From Fibrobacter succinogenes (GTDB lineage Bacteria; Fibrobacterota; Fibrobacteria; Fibrobacterales; Fibrobacteraceae): a stretch of DNA of 43,322 nucleotides. Made by a program: the position numbers and the translations under genes. The stretch lies in contig NZ_CACZDK010000031.1 of NCBI RefSeq assembly GCF_902779965.1, positions 1-43,322 on the forward strand, written 5' to 3'. Shown here piece after piece: positions 28,201-36,300 of the stretch. Position 1 is the first letter of the stretch. Each line of letters starts with the position of its first letter. The notes under the pieces were generated by a model. It did no database searches. It was given only the letters and a program-made list of their open reading frames with translations, and was not told the DNA's origin.

Positions 28201-29031
28201 TTGCCGGAAGCGCTTTTTGACTTGGATTTCCCAGGACAGACATTCCGTCGTATTCGTGGAGTACAAATGGAAATCCATTGCAATGCTTCCGCTGGGATGG
28301 GTGTCAATGCTAAGTTAAGCATGACGAGTAATAGAATACGCATAAAGCCTATTGCTGAAAGCTATGATGACGCCAACGATTATTTGCTTAGTCGTATAGG
28401 AATTACGACTATTGCGACAAGTCAGGCGGAAGCTTATGCAGGTGTGTTTAATTTTGATTTCCGCGATGAACGATATCTCCCGTTTGAAGGTGCTGGAGTT
28501 GGATCTTCGTGGAGACTGGAATTACCGGCAGATTACCATCAGTTTGATTACGAATCGATTTCGGATGTCATTTTACGTGTGAGCTATACGGCAAGAAATG
28601 GTGCTGTACCAAAAGATAAATTGAAAGATTTCATTGCAAAAGATTGGGGCGTGAAATCTTCGGCTATACGTCTCAGTGTGATTGATTCTGGGGCGTTAGA
28701 ACGGTTGCGCAACGGGGAAGAGATTTCTATAAATTTTGTAAAGGAACATTTCCCGGCCATTGCAAGGAATGGTGGTGTTCTTAAGGGATTGTCTGTTTAT
28801 GGTCGATTCAAGAATGGTTCTGATGCAAAGATGACCTTCTCCTCAAATGATGTTACTATTGACAACGTTGAGATTGACGCTTCACAAAAGTCCGTTACTT
28901 TGTGGAAAGATGCTTCTTGTCGTATCGATGCTGGATATAGTATTTCCATCAAACCAGATGATAATTCTACACAAACTGGTATTGACAACTTGATTTTTGT
29001 TCATGAATACACGCTTGGGAATATAAATTAA
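19216..29031 (+). CDS. TcA-type subunit of a Tc (ABC) toxin complex
   Basis: A 3271-residue protein. TcA subunits form pentamers that bind cells and inject cargo through a syringe-like channel. The ATG at 19216 has AAGGTGG 6 nt upstream (a GTG at 19192 is in frame). Residues ~5-110, ~129-230 and ~236-376 are three transthyretin/CnaB-like beta modules (SGKITYLNGKPF, VKGTVKYDTG, YGRVVNKSGRPL). At ~907-1055 is the VRP1/SpvA-like block (SVLSPSAYLMDLLDFL, RRPDI). Later come the ABC-toxin N-terminal region (SIQQFVSRVELGLEG, AENWIESDLRD), the neuraminidase-like region, and LFFHVPMLLAEKMFQEQNYEEALKW. Then follow YWDTVADRLYKIRNSLNIDG, channel helices with a hydrophobic tip (SVMAAVPDLFIGGIINAFGG, ~2757-2776), coiled coils, and the C-terminal TcB-binding domain (RDERYLPFEGAG). 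The similarity to Photorhabdus TcdA1 is recognisable. No signal peptide. It is first in the operon. Confidence 0.93.
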   Translation: MIYPVPYTWFISGKITYLNGKPFTTGIIKAFNVCNGTLIRLGESGISNDGSYKITYSSANFQNGNPSIHHPNVKMQVIDYQGNVIWESKKIMAFESEQTFSFIIDKEQDDDSGQQGLDNPDGDNPPPPEMWIVKGTVKYDTGLSLESGVVKAFDYKDYQNYYLNSAILKADGSFEIFYTKDSFQRGDLSRKTPNLVLCIYDLKGNLLLNFNVNNPPAMEECVSIVIPHEVPETNDNYAVYGRVVNKSGRPLKNVFVKAFCLDFLDEKNVHAFKYYSLNLKPEVTDENGYYKIKYSPSCLPRDIQEPSPLNPKDKVSLFAEFYLKENKNSEDSEENENIQIPSDHSPEWNFSNLVLDASRCQEINFTIDFLSSSTSSKFDNLESALKFYLSAVKNEPLYDKNKNPVGLWEDKIRFFIDSSFKNVLPGFRENLNQEDVVSYFKAYELVYHIQRLHPDWVPLDKLFFYASCFFALGKKGIDSIAKIQSAQKHVIQDCLLEAVTRSQISSRTNISEFVTFWENLQGKTELLNEEKVNLDTFDILSLSKDTKTLPGQGLYKGKSVGDEREVKNLLEQFYDSEADVESFLEDIKPSEANSSLNEKEYSRLKLVFDLKNFFEDFSDGIQQTYLTIIDVVNKRKDNQNQSDDQEPEEPSLKVLLDFTEEQWDNLVGYISLSYQEKSGESKLALPVTFPGTTAAEQKSLYKIKLQKLITSWFPQDALLLKFAKYDVPKNPQECDLVLLKCEKIAELLQSAGWKDFLFDKLTLDEFLEEKKLNLNEQDKGFVKDAFVSKEDIKTIQRLYRLTTDYDSIVHLLRKGFTSAYQIAQNSEEEFVAEHHVGLGTMENAKQIYCLASQYTSEVSLQMAKYYGSLTEQGDSIPSVSRGFLESQSNNSNRNVKSNVAPSRIEQPIIANWKNLFGVLNRNAALKGQSVLSPSAYLMDLLDFLKGDGFKILKERRPDILNLELTKENAETSLPTIDIVVELLEFLAAGKPLEELNYNTDSKKGDAELRAEPTFAGKLDSAYAKLMDAVYPMDVSRNFHAEKMTALLKNVSLSVNDLIQAQKNPDKKYHYTTLRLSPTLIKTLQLPETEEKSDIEVWELWGLDKTNKEVLCPDKATVVSGSWDEVLSNVSIFLSRSGLTMKEFQEILSFAPFEGCRATLSRVSNTFQLGDINAFRITYMSEESFELFARKISRFVRLRRLLGWNIEDVAFVFDLSLENIDRVAHLKTLTSASVREIMAWAYDMSIDHFSSVFPNIPEMTGIEDADSLKCKLLEIASVSLGISQADLSYALEFEKEAFSSDLNEDSFKNNLKMLYRISTFAKRLGISVQKFELLRFLLNEKTAAKWKLEDCLKCFLVVKEVLDSPLDVDSLIYLAMPLSPSTKNKAKSLVNALDDSLSKLWESTRADKLEEIARDYPDIDATEDSTVIFYEFVRKEIMSFVKSCIWCSDPTGVYALLEKIHDANQVESVENDDLETVKTWLLSVLGDSYASEIDGLFTDISFDDHLWAKNVLCILAYVTAAKNEILEKLTSEFGLERKICEKILCIYTESDEHVIEQTSSATFFVDWLAIPFDKKSEDAIEAYALLSKLALIYSYTKMLDFTDIFGHESIYWSNRSFPLNALGFVGEEWDWNNYPVKENLFVGVKHLSRTLRKLNCCFNVSKCFGSTWVYDKLSSEFLMEKWNINNRQLREIVGENIPTLDKPKKWRQLCNYWKVYKKAPIDMETLQILIADDSLKSSCIEEYRVAVEKLNESLKNKQSPHDWQSFITPVSDALRKSRRDALVSYICFNSQKKNNAQKFFDANDIYSYYLIDVEMEPDMSVSRTRQALNSIQQFVSRVELGLEGSFILNEDQRRNWEWMRNYRVWEANRKVFLYAENWIESDLRDDKSPFFKELEDEIRQVGDDPKAMHTALGNYLEKIYETSGVEILGACKEDGGGDGILYTLHVIGRTRGEPHHYFIRKYRAKALYSGEWEPWESLNLDINAEVVVPVLMNQRLYIMWPTFIISKKENGTESSGSMDVISHVEIRMNWSYYTGNKWSSIKTTKNALFDLYEKERDIFLEDGEKIDYRYHFQAESGSSEYVQVNVFRSYYKDLSKEIKTSFEVVDGTILEKKKVEVIRDYNQQYIQETGSIQIWIDGRDDAYLASTVTPRDVKEFPPNKCYLERNCWVETDQHICGYDGLSFSDGKQILQNTPGSFRVLPINFAFYSGDDLPFFYMDSQHSFLVHKVPGVNSTEYQFDLISHPLVAEFYKRYRDGGNEQLFKRETQALPVSDSYYYSYSYYNYYFSVYLGYYIAGDWEAWDLGQSLFSLNYKPSAKLIARPYPMPMIDFSFGTSNAIYNWELFFHVPMLLAEKMFQEQNYEEALKWYRMVFDPRLDLSDYEITRRWSRSLPKGSRFWRFLPFFANRNADDSILETISKPTKYDLLPNVITLQSLVDKWKRDPFNPHLIARYRMAAYQKYVVMKYLDNLIAWADELFTQDTMESVNEAIQLYILAAEVLGPRNIEASDCYEVKKMSVTDFLKKKEGAIANVYVDIEDSLVTTRVEERKTKQGSLSEKNKTLTNIFSSVFYFSIPRNDKLLAYWDTVADRLYKIRNSLNIDGVKRTLALYEPPIDPALLVKAKAAGVSIADALSESSAPLPLYRFQVMLQKAIDVTHELQSLSGAFLSALEKNDSEALSLMRTSHEQEILTLSRTIKDFQVKDLNAQLESLVINRDATDIRYNFYKNIKDISDKENEALVLQNKAIQSDNVALNYSISASVMAAVPDLFIGGIINAFGGPEVSSNTSGGEKLSSALSHIASSKQIAAGIIRNQANQIQTMAGYERRFEEWKLQEKLAEKELANLDKQIIAMKIRIDMAEKEISNLERQIEQMDEVYEFMTERFTNQDLYSWMVTQLGQLHSSFFKMALKLAKRAEMCYRFELGLKDSDTDFIKSDYWDGLRKGLLAGDRLLFALRTMESSYLEKNKRELEINRAVPLSLIDAEALIKLQTEGSCDFDLPEALFDLDFPGQTFRRIRGVQMEIHCNASAGMGVNAKLSMTSNRIRIKPIAESYDDANDYLLSRIGITTIATSQAEAYAGVFNFDFRDERYLPFEGAGVGSSWRLELPADYHQFDYESISDVILRVSYTARNGAVPKDKLKDFIAKDWGVKSSAIRLSVIDSGALERLRNGEEISINFVKEHFPAIARNGGVLKGLSVYGRFKNGSDAKMTFSSNDVTIDNVEIDASQKSVTLWKDASCRIDAGYSISIKPDDNSTQTGIDNLIFVHEYTLGNIN

Positions 29032-29045
29032 AAGGAGGCTTAGTA

Positions 29046-30341
29046 ATGGAAAAGAAAATTCTTTTTTGGCCGGATGTATATAAAGAACAAGGGCACTGGC
29101 TTCCGACTTTTGTCTGGGCTAAGGAACTTATTAATAGAGGGTATCAAGTCTCTTACATGGGAATTCAGGATTGTAAATCTCTTGTTGAATCGTTTAATAA
29201 AGATATACAATACCATGAAATTTTTGAGAAGTTATACCCTTTGGGATATACGGACCAAAGCCACACAACTCCTGAAGGTCGTTGGAAACCTGAACATGTA
29301 TTAAGAATATTAGATGGTGAATTGAATCATATTTTTACAGGAGTAGATAGGCCTGACGTGTTGGTTTCTGGATATTTTACATCATTGGAAAGTTTGATTA
29401 TTCATCGTAAATATAATGTTAAGGTTATTATTTCTACGACATATTTAAGACATCCGGAAAATGATCCTGCGATGCGAGCCGTCCAAAATTTGACTGCTTA
29501 TCCAGATGCTGTAAAAAAAAGGATTCTTACATTTAAACAAAAGGAATATTCTTGGCCGCCCCATATTTTAAGAAGGGAGCTTTCTATTGATGAATTTGTA
29601 AAGCCGTTAACAAGTTTTAAAGAATTGATTCCGTGCCCTAGAGAATTTGACTATCAACATTATGAGCATGGCGATTTAGTTCACTATGTAGAACCGTGTA
29701 TAACGCCTTGCCTAAAAGATAGGACCAATGATGCCTCTTTAGGCGATAAAGCTGAAGACGTTAAAGGTTATTGGGACTCTTTTGTAGATGAACATACAAA
29801 AATTATTTTTGCAACGGCAGGTTCGCAGATTCTTGATTACGGCAAAAAAGCGGAACACATGTTCGATGAACTTATCAAGATGATGGATGCTCCGCAAATG
29901 AAAGATTGTCATCTACTTCTTTCTGTTGGGGAAAAATTGTTGCGTACAAGAGATTGGAGTAAAATAAATAATAAAAATGTAACTGTAAAAGGTTGGGTCC
30001 CTCAACGCAAGATTTTATCTTCAGGAAACGTTCATTGTGCCTTTATTCATGGAGGCTTGGCGACAATCAAGGAATGTATTTATTATGGTGTACCCTTTGT
30101 CATTGCGCCCATGGGAAAAGATCAATTAGATAATGCTCTTCGTTTACGTGAAAACGGTATTGACAACATGCTAGATGTTGAAACGAGTATAACGGATTGT
30201 TATTTATACTATATGAATAAGGTAACAACTGATTTTCGTATAAAGAAAAATATGGGAAGATTGTATAATATATTCCAAGATTCAGAAAATAAGCTTGAAG
30301 GTGTGAGTATAATCGAGTCTGAGGCTGATTCTTCAAATTGA
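29046..30341 (+). CDS. GT1-like (UGT/MGT family) glycosyltransferase inside the Tc operon
   Basis: A 431-residue cytosolic GT-B glycosyltransferase that should transfer a sugar from a nucleotide-sugar donor to an unknown acceptor. Seen: the N-terminal Rossmann start with GHWLPTFVWAKELINRGY, where His17 sits at the position of the usual catalytic His, and the C-terminal donor-binding block VKGWVPQRKILSSGNVHCAFIHGG (His335) followed by T.KE..YYGVPFVIAPMGKDQLDNA, matching the GT1 nucleotide-sugar motif. A strong ribosome site (AAGGAGG) lies upstream; the gene is 14 nt after TcA and 22 nt before TcB-TcC, in the same AT-rich style as TcA. The position suggests modification of the toxin, of a co-produced molecule or of the producer's own receptor, but none is shown. 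No secretion signal. Confidence 0.88.
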   Translation: MEKKILFWPDVYKEQGHWLPTFVWAKELINRGYQVSYMGIQDCKSLVESFNKDIQYHEIFEKLYPLGYTDQSHTTPEGRWKPEHVLRILDGELNHIFTGVDRPDVLVSGYFTSLESLIIHRKYNVKVIISTTYLRHPENDPAMRAVQNLTAYPDAVKKRILTFKQKEYSWPPHILRRELSIDEFVKPLTSFKELIPCPREFDYQHYEHGDLVHYVEPCITPCLKDRTNDASLGDKAEDVKGYWDSFVDEHTKIIFATAGSQILDYGKKAEHMFDELIKMMDAPQMKDCHLLLSVGEKLLRTRDWSKINNKNVTVKGWVPQRKILSSGNVHCAFIHGGLATIKECIYYGVPFVIAPMGKDQLDNALRLRENGIDNMLDVETSITDCYLYYMNKVTTDFRIKKNMGRLYNIFQDSENKLEGVSIIESEADSSN

Positions 30342-30363
30342 TAAGGTGTGGGTGGTATAGCGT

Positions 30364-33300
30364 ATGGCGGAAAAGCAAAAAGGTAACGAGTCAAAGGAAA
30401 CTCAAAATAAGTCTTGGCTCCTTAGCGGTCCCGTGCTGAGCACGGGCCGTGGTGGTGGCGCTTTGCGCGGGACGAAGGGCGAGTTCAACTGCGACGCCCA
30501 TACCGGTAGCGCTAAGCTTTCCATACCGCTGCCGTTCACACCCGACAGGGAAGGGGTCGTTCCGCCCGTGTCGCTGTCGTACGATTCCGGGAATGGAAAC
30601 GGGGCGTTCGGCCTCGGCTGGAATCTGGGCTGCCCGCGTATAGAGCGTTCCACTTCGCGCAGGCTCCCGCTGTACATGGATTCCGAAGACTCGGATGTGT
30701 TTACGCTCTCCGGCGCCGACTTGGTCTGCATCGCCGAGGAAAAACGCGGAACGACAACGGTACGCCATTACCGCCTGCAATCCGAATCGCAGTTCTCCCG
30801 CATCGAATTCAGGAAGGAAGCAAGTGGTGAAACAAGCTTCTGCGTGTTCGGATCTGACGGGAGCCAGTCCACATATGGCGACTCTGCGGAATCGCGCATC
30901 GAAGACCCGCAATATCCCGGGCATGTGTTTGCCTACCTGATCAGTCGCAGCGAGGACGCGCTCGGCAACGTCGTGCGCTACCGCTACTGCGGGGACGGCG
31001 CGAACCGCCACTTGGAACAGGTGCTTTATGGGAATAAGGCTTCCCGTACTATAAGTTCGTCGCCAGACGATTTCCATCTTGGCCTTGTGTTCGCGTATGC
31101 GGAACGCGATGATGTCTATGTAAATCGCAAGCCCGGATTCGAGGTGCGTTGCGGTCTCAGGTGCGAATCTGCTACGCTCTATCACGGCTTCGGCTCTGCT
31201 TCACTCTTTTCCGACGGGAATAAGGTCCGGTCGCTTTCATTCGAGTACGTTGCCGGATGCGGCGGAATCTCGCTTCTGGAGAAGGTCGTGGAGAGCGGGC
31301 ACCGTGTACTGGCCGACGGTTCTTCCGCTTCGGAAAGCTTGCCCCCCATGTCGTTCTCGTATTTCCCATTCGTACTCGGCAAGGAATGGTGCGAATTCGA
31401 CAGTAGCTCGGTGAGCGATATTCCCGGCGGCTTCACGTCCGCCGAATGGATCGACCTCTACGGCGAGGGCATCGCCGGCCTGCTCATGGACTGCGGTGGC
31501 AAATGGTACTTTAAGCACAATCTGGGGAACGGCCGCCTGTCTTCCGCTTCGGAAGTGGGCGACAGACCCGTACCGGGTGCCGCATTTGGCCTTGTGGATA
31601 TCGAAGGCAATGGCGTCATGGCGATGGTCGAGAACAAGGGCGCGAATGCCGGCGCTTCTTCTTTGGACGAGTCCGGGAAGTTTGGACTGCGAAAGAAGTT
31701 CGGTAGTGTCCCGTGGATTGACTGGGAACGTCCAAACATAAAGTTCATGGATCTTGACGGCGACGGACGCAGCGAAATCGTCGTTGCCGAAAATGACAGG
31801 ATACGCGTGTATCTCTCCGGCGGCGTGAAGGGCTACGGGAACGCCATCTACAGGTATTTTACCGAGCCGGGCGAAAAACCCGTGCTTGTTTCGCAGTCTC
31901 CCGACGAGGCGGTGTTCGCCGCCGACATGACGGGCGACGGTCTCGCCGATCTTGTGCGTGTCCGGTTCTCGGATGTCTGTTACTGGCCGAACTTTGGCCA
32001 TGGGCGCTTTGGTTCGGCAATTTATATGGACAACGCGCCTGTTTTGGGCGGCTATAAGAATTTCAATCCCGCGAACCTGATCGTTGCGGACATTGATGGT
32101 TCAGGGACCACGGACCTGCTATACCGTGAGGGCGATCGTATCCATATCTACCGCAACTGTCTCGGGAAATCGTTCGAGTTCGTCGATACGATTTCGCTTC
32201 CTGGCAAGGGCGGGACGGTGAAATCTGCGGATGTTCTTGGAAAAGGGCTTTCTACCATCGTGTTCGGCTCCCCGCTATTTGCGGACGCGTCCGCATCGCC
32301 GCGGTACCTGCCAGTGCAGGGCGGGCGTACCAACGTCATGTCCGGCTACTCGAACGGAACGGGTGCGCAAGTCGATATTGAATACACGCCGAGTACGGCC
32401 TACTATCTTGAGGACAAACTATCTGGGAACCCGTGGACTACGAAGTTGCCGTACGTCGTTCAGTGCGTCTCCAAGGTCGTGTCGAGGGACCTCGTCACGG
32501 GCTGGGAGCGGACCGAGACCTACGCCTACCGCGACGGCTACCACGACCCGGATTTCCGCGAGTTCAGGGGCTTCGGTTCCGTGGTGCTGCGCGAGCACGA
32601 GTGCGGCATCGACCCGGAAACCGACCAGGACATACGCGAGACAAGGACGGATTTTTATTTAGGCAAATCGTCGGAAATGCCCACATTGGATTGCGCCCAG
32701 GCGATGACTACCCGCCAGTGGCAGGAAGGCTGCCGCTCGTTCCAGGGGATGCCGAAAAGCCGCAAGATTCTTTCTGTCAACAGGGACGGGACGGAAATCA
32801 AGGAATTTTCCACGACATCGTGGACCTACCGGGCAAAATTTGTCATGGAAGCCCGCTTGCCGGGCGATCGATTCCGCAACGGTTCCTGCTGGCAGTGCAT
32901 CCAGGAATCCGAGACGGCCTCGTTCCGGGAATCTGCCGACGACACGCCGCGTACGAACGCCTCGTTTACGCTGAATACGGATGCGTACGGGAGGCCACTC
33001 CTCTCGGCCTCGGTCTGGTACGGTCGCGGAGGCTCGAAGCCGGACGGCCTGCCCGATGTCGTGTGGAACGAACAGAAGAAGAACTTTGTGACCTTCACCG
33101 AGACTGGCTATACCCAGGATTCCGTGCATTCTTCGGGCAAGTTCCGCATGGGCCTCTTGAAAAAAACTATCTCTTATGAAGTGAAAGGATTCAGTGCTTC
33201 CAACCTGGACAATCCGCAAAAGTTGAGGGAACTGTTCGCAGACGCGAGCAGGGCTCGTGACGTCCTGACCCGGGAAGATGTCGTCTTTTACGACGACGCC

Positions 33301-36300
33301 CTTTCCGCACCCCGTGCCGACGACACGTGCGGCCTCGCGGGGACCGTCTACGAGCGCTACGGGCTCGCCTTCGAGTCGCAGACCCTATCCACGATATACG
33401 GGAACTCCGTGGACGCGAGCGACATGGCCGCGGCGGGGTATGTCCTCCGCGATGGCGACTGGTACTGCAAATCGGGCAGGAACGTCTATGCGCAGGATGC
33501 CGCGTTGAACTTCTATCGGCCCTGCGGGATCGAGGACGCATTCGGGAACCGCACTTCTGTCGTCTACGACGCGCATTCATGGCTCGTGGAGTCCGTCACG
33601 GACGCCGTAGGGAACACGGTCTCTGCCGACAACGACTACCGTTACATGTCCCCGCGGACGGTGACGGACGCGAACGGCAACAGGACCGCGGTGGACTGGA
33701 CACCCCTCGGCCTCGTCTCGAAGGTCGCCCTGATGGGCAAGACGGGGCAGTCGGAGGGCGATACGCTCGACAGCCCAACCGAAGAGTTTATATACGATTT
33801 CGACTGCTTCGGGACGTCGTCGACGCCAATCCACGTGCGCACCCGCCGCCGCGAGGCGCACGGATCGTCCATGTGCAGGTGGCTGGAGTCCGTCGAGTAT
33901 TCGGACGGGGCGGGCCGCGTCGTGCTCGCCAAGGCCGTCGCGGAACCCGGCAAGTACAAAACGCTTGAAAATGGCTCAGTCGTCGAGAAGGACAGCGGGA
34001 CGGACGTCCGCTGGGTCGGTTCCGGCCGCACCATCTACAACAACGCCGGGAATCCCGTCAAGCAGTACGAGCCGTACTTCAGCGGGAGCGACAATTACGA
34101 GAGTGAGCCCGCCGTCGTCGAGACCGGGGTCACGCCCGTGCTGCACTACGACCCGCTCGACAGGCTCGTGCGCACGGACTTGCCGGACGGGACGTTCAGC
34201 AGGGCGGAATTCGCCACGTGGGAACAGAGGAACTTCGACCAGGACGACACCGTGCTGGAAAGCGCCTGGTACGCGGACAGGAACTCGCCGGACCCGGCGG
34301 GGAACGAACCTGCAAATCCTGAAAAGAGGGCCGCATGGCTCGCCGCGAAACACGCGGGCACTCCGTCCGTGGAGTACCTGGACGCGCAGGGACGCCCGTT
34401 CTACAGCGTCGCGGACAACGGGACGCGGGGCAGGTACGCCACGCTCACGGTGTTCGACGTCCTGGGCAACCCGCTTTCCGTGACGGACGCCCGCGGCAAC
34501 GTGGTAATGTCGTATGCCTACAACTCCCTCTCTGTGGCCTGCAGGACCGCGAGCATGGACGCCGGGGAACGCAGAACGTTGCTTGCTGTCGATGGCCAGC
34601 CCGTGCTCGGTTTCGATAGTCGCGGGCACAGGCTCCGCAGCGGGTACGACGCTTTGAGACGACCGACAGAACAGTGGCTGAGCGAGAATGGCGGCGCGGA
34701 AAAACTTGTCGGCAGGACCGTTTACGGCGAATCTGCGCCGAATTCTGAAGCCAGCAATTTGCGCGGCATGATGTGGAAGTCCTACGACCAGAGCGGGCTT
34801 GTGGAAAACGCCGCCTACGACTTCAAGGGCAACCTCCTGCAAGGATCGCGGCAATTTGCCCGCGCGTATAACCAGACCATAGACTGGAACGTCACCGCCC
34901 CGGACTCGCTGCTGGAATCGGAAACGTTCACGACGACTACCGCCTACGACGCGCTGAACCGCGCGACGAGCATCAGGACACCGCACAACTCAAGCATTCC
35001 TGCGAGCGAGATTCTGCCGGGCTACAACGAGGCCTCGCTGCTCGAGAAGGTTGACGTGAAGCTGCGCGGAGCCACTACCGCCACGAACTTTGTCCAGAAT
35101 ATCGACTACGATGCGAAGGGCCAGCGCGAGCGGATACAATACGGCAACGGCTCCACGACGGGCTACACGTATGACGATAAAACCTTCCGCCTGAAGCGCC
35201 TCCTGACAACCCGCAACAACGGGGCGGACGTCTTGCAGGACCTCAACTACACCTACGACGCCGTAGGCAATGTCACGCAGATAGACGACAGCGCCCAGCA
35301 GACGATATTCTTCAACGGCAGTGTTGTCAGCCCGAGCCAGAAGTTCGAATACGACGCCCTCTACAGGCTGGTAAAGGCCACCGGCCGCGAGCATGTTTCT
35401 GTGAATGCGGACAGCGAACCGGAGGCCGAAGGCTATAACGCCGCGCAGATAAGCCCGCAGGACGGCACCGCCATGCGGAACTACGCCCGCGAATGGGAAT
35501 ATGACAGCGTCGGGAATATCCTGTCGATGATTCATAAGTTTAATGGGTCGCAATGGACTAGGAGAAACGCTTACGCCACGGACTGCAACCGCCTCAACAG
35601 TACCGCAGTCGGGCAGACTACGGCGAGCTTCGCCTACAACGCCCACGGTTCCATGACGTCCATGCCGCACTTGAGCGCGATGGACTGGGACTTCACCGAA
35701 AAGCTGTGCCACGTCACCCGCGGCACGACCGAGGCCTACTACAACTACGACGGCAACGGAATAAGGACTCGCAAGGTTGTAGTGAAAAATGGCGTGACGG
35801 AAACCCGCCTGTACCTCGGCGGCTTTGAAATCTGGCGCAAGACCGTAAACGGTGCCCTAGATACGGAACGCGAGACATTGCACGTCATGGACGACCAGAA
35901 GCGCATTGCAATAGTCGAAACCTTGACGGTGGAAAACGGGAACCGTGTCGCGGGCCCTTCGCCCGTGCAACGCTACCAGCTAGACAACCACCTTGGTTCC
36001 GCGTCATTGGAACTCGACGCATCCGCGAACATCATCAGCTACGAGGAATACTACCCCTACGGCGACACCAGCTACCGCGCGGGCCGCAGCGCTAGCGAGG
36101 TGAGCCAGAAACGCTACCGATACACCGGCAAGGAGAAGGACGAGGAATCCTCGCTCTATTACTGCGAACAGCGTTACTATGCGGCGCACATATCGAGGTG
36201 GGTCTCGACGGACCCCACATGGCTTGAGGACGGCATCAACATCTACGCCTACGTGCACGGGAACCCCCTAAGCGGCGTGGACCCGAGCGGTATGGGAACG

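Noticed and set aside
33976..34986. 336-codon antisense ORF within the TcB-TcC gene, and similar long antisense frames at 31237-32001 and 34990-35712
   Set aside because: They mirror the GC-rich codon pattern of the sense gene; products are Arg/Val-rich without domains, and no ribosome sites are visible.
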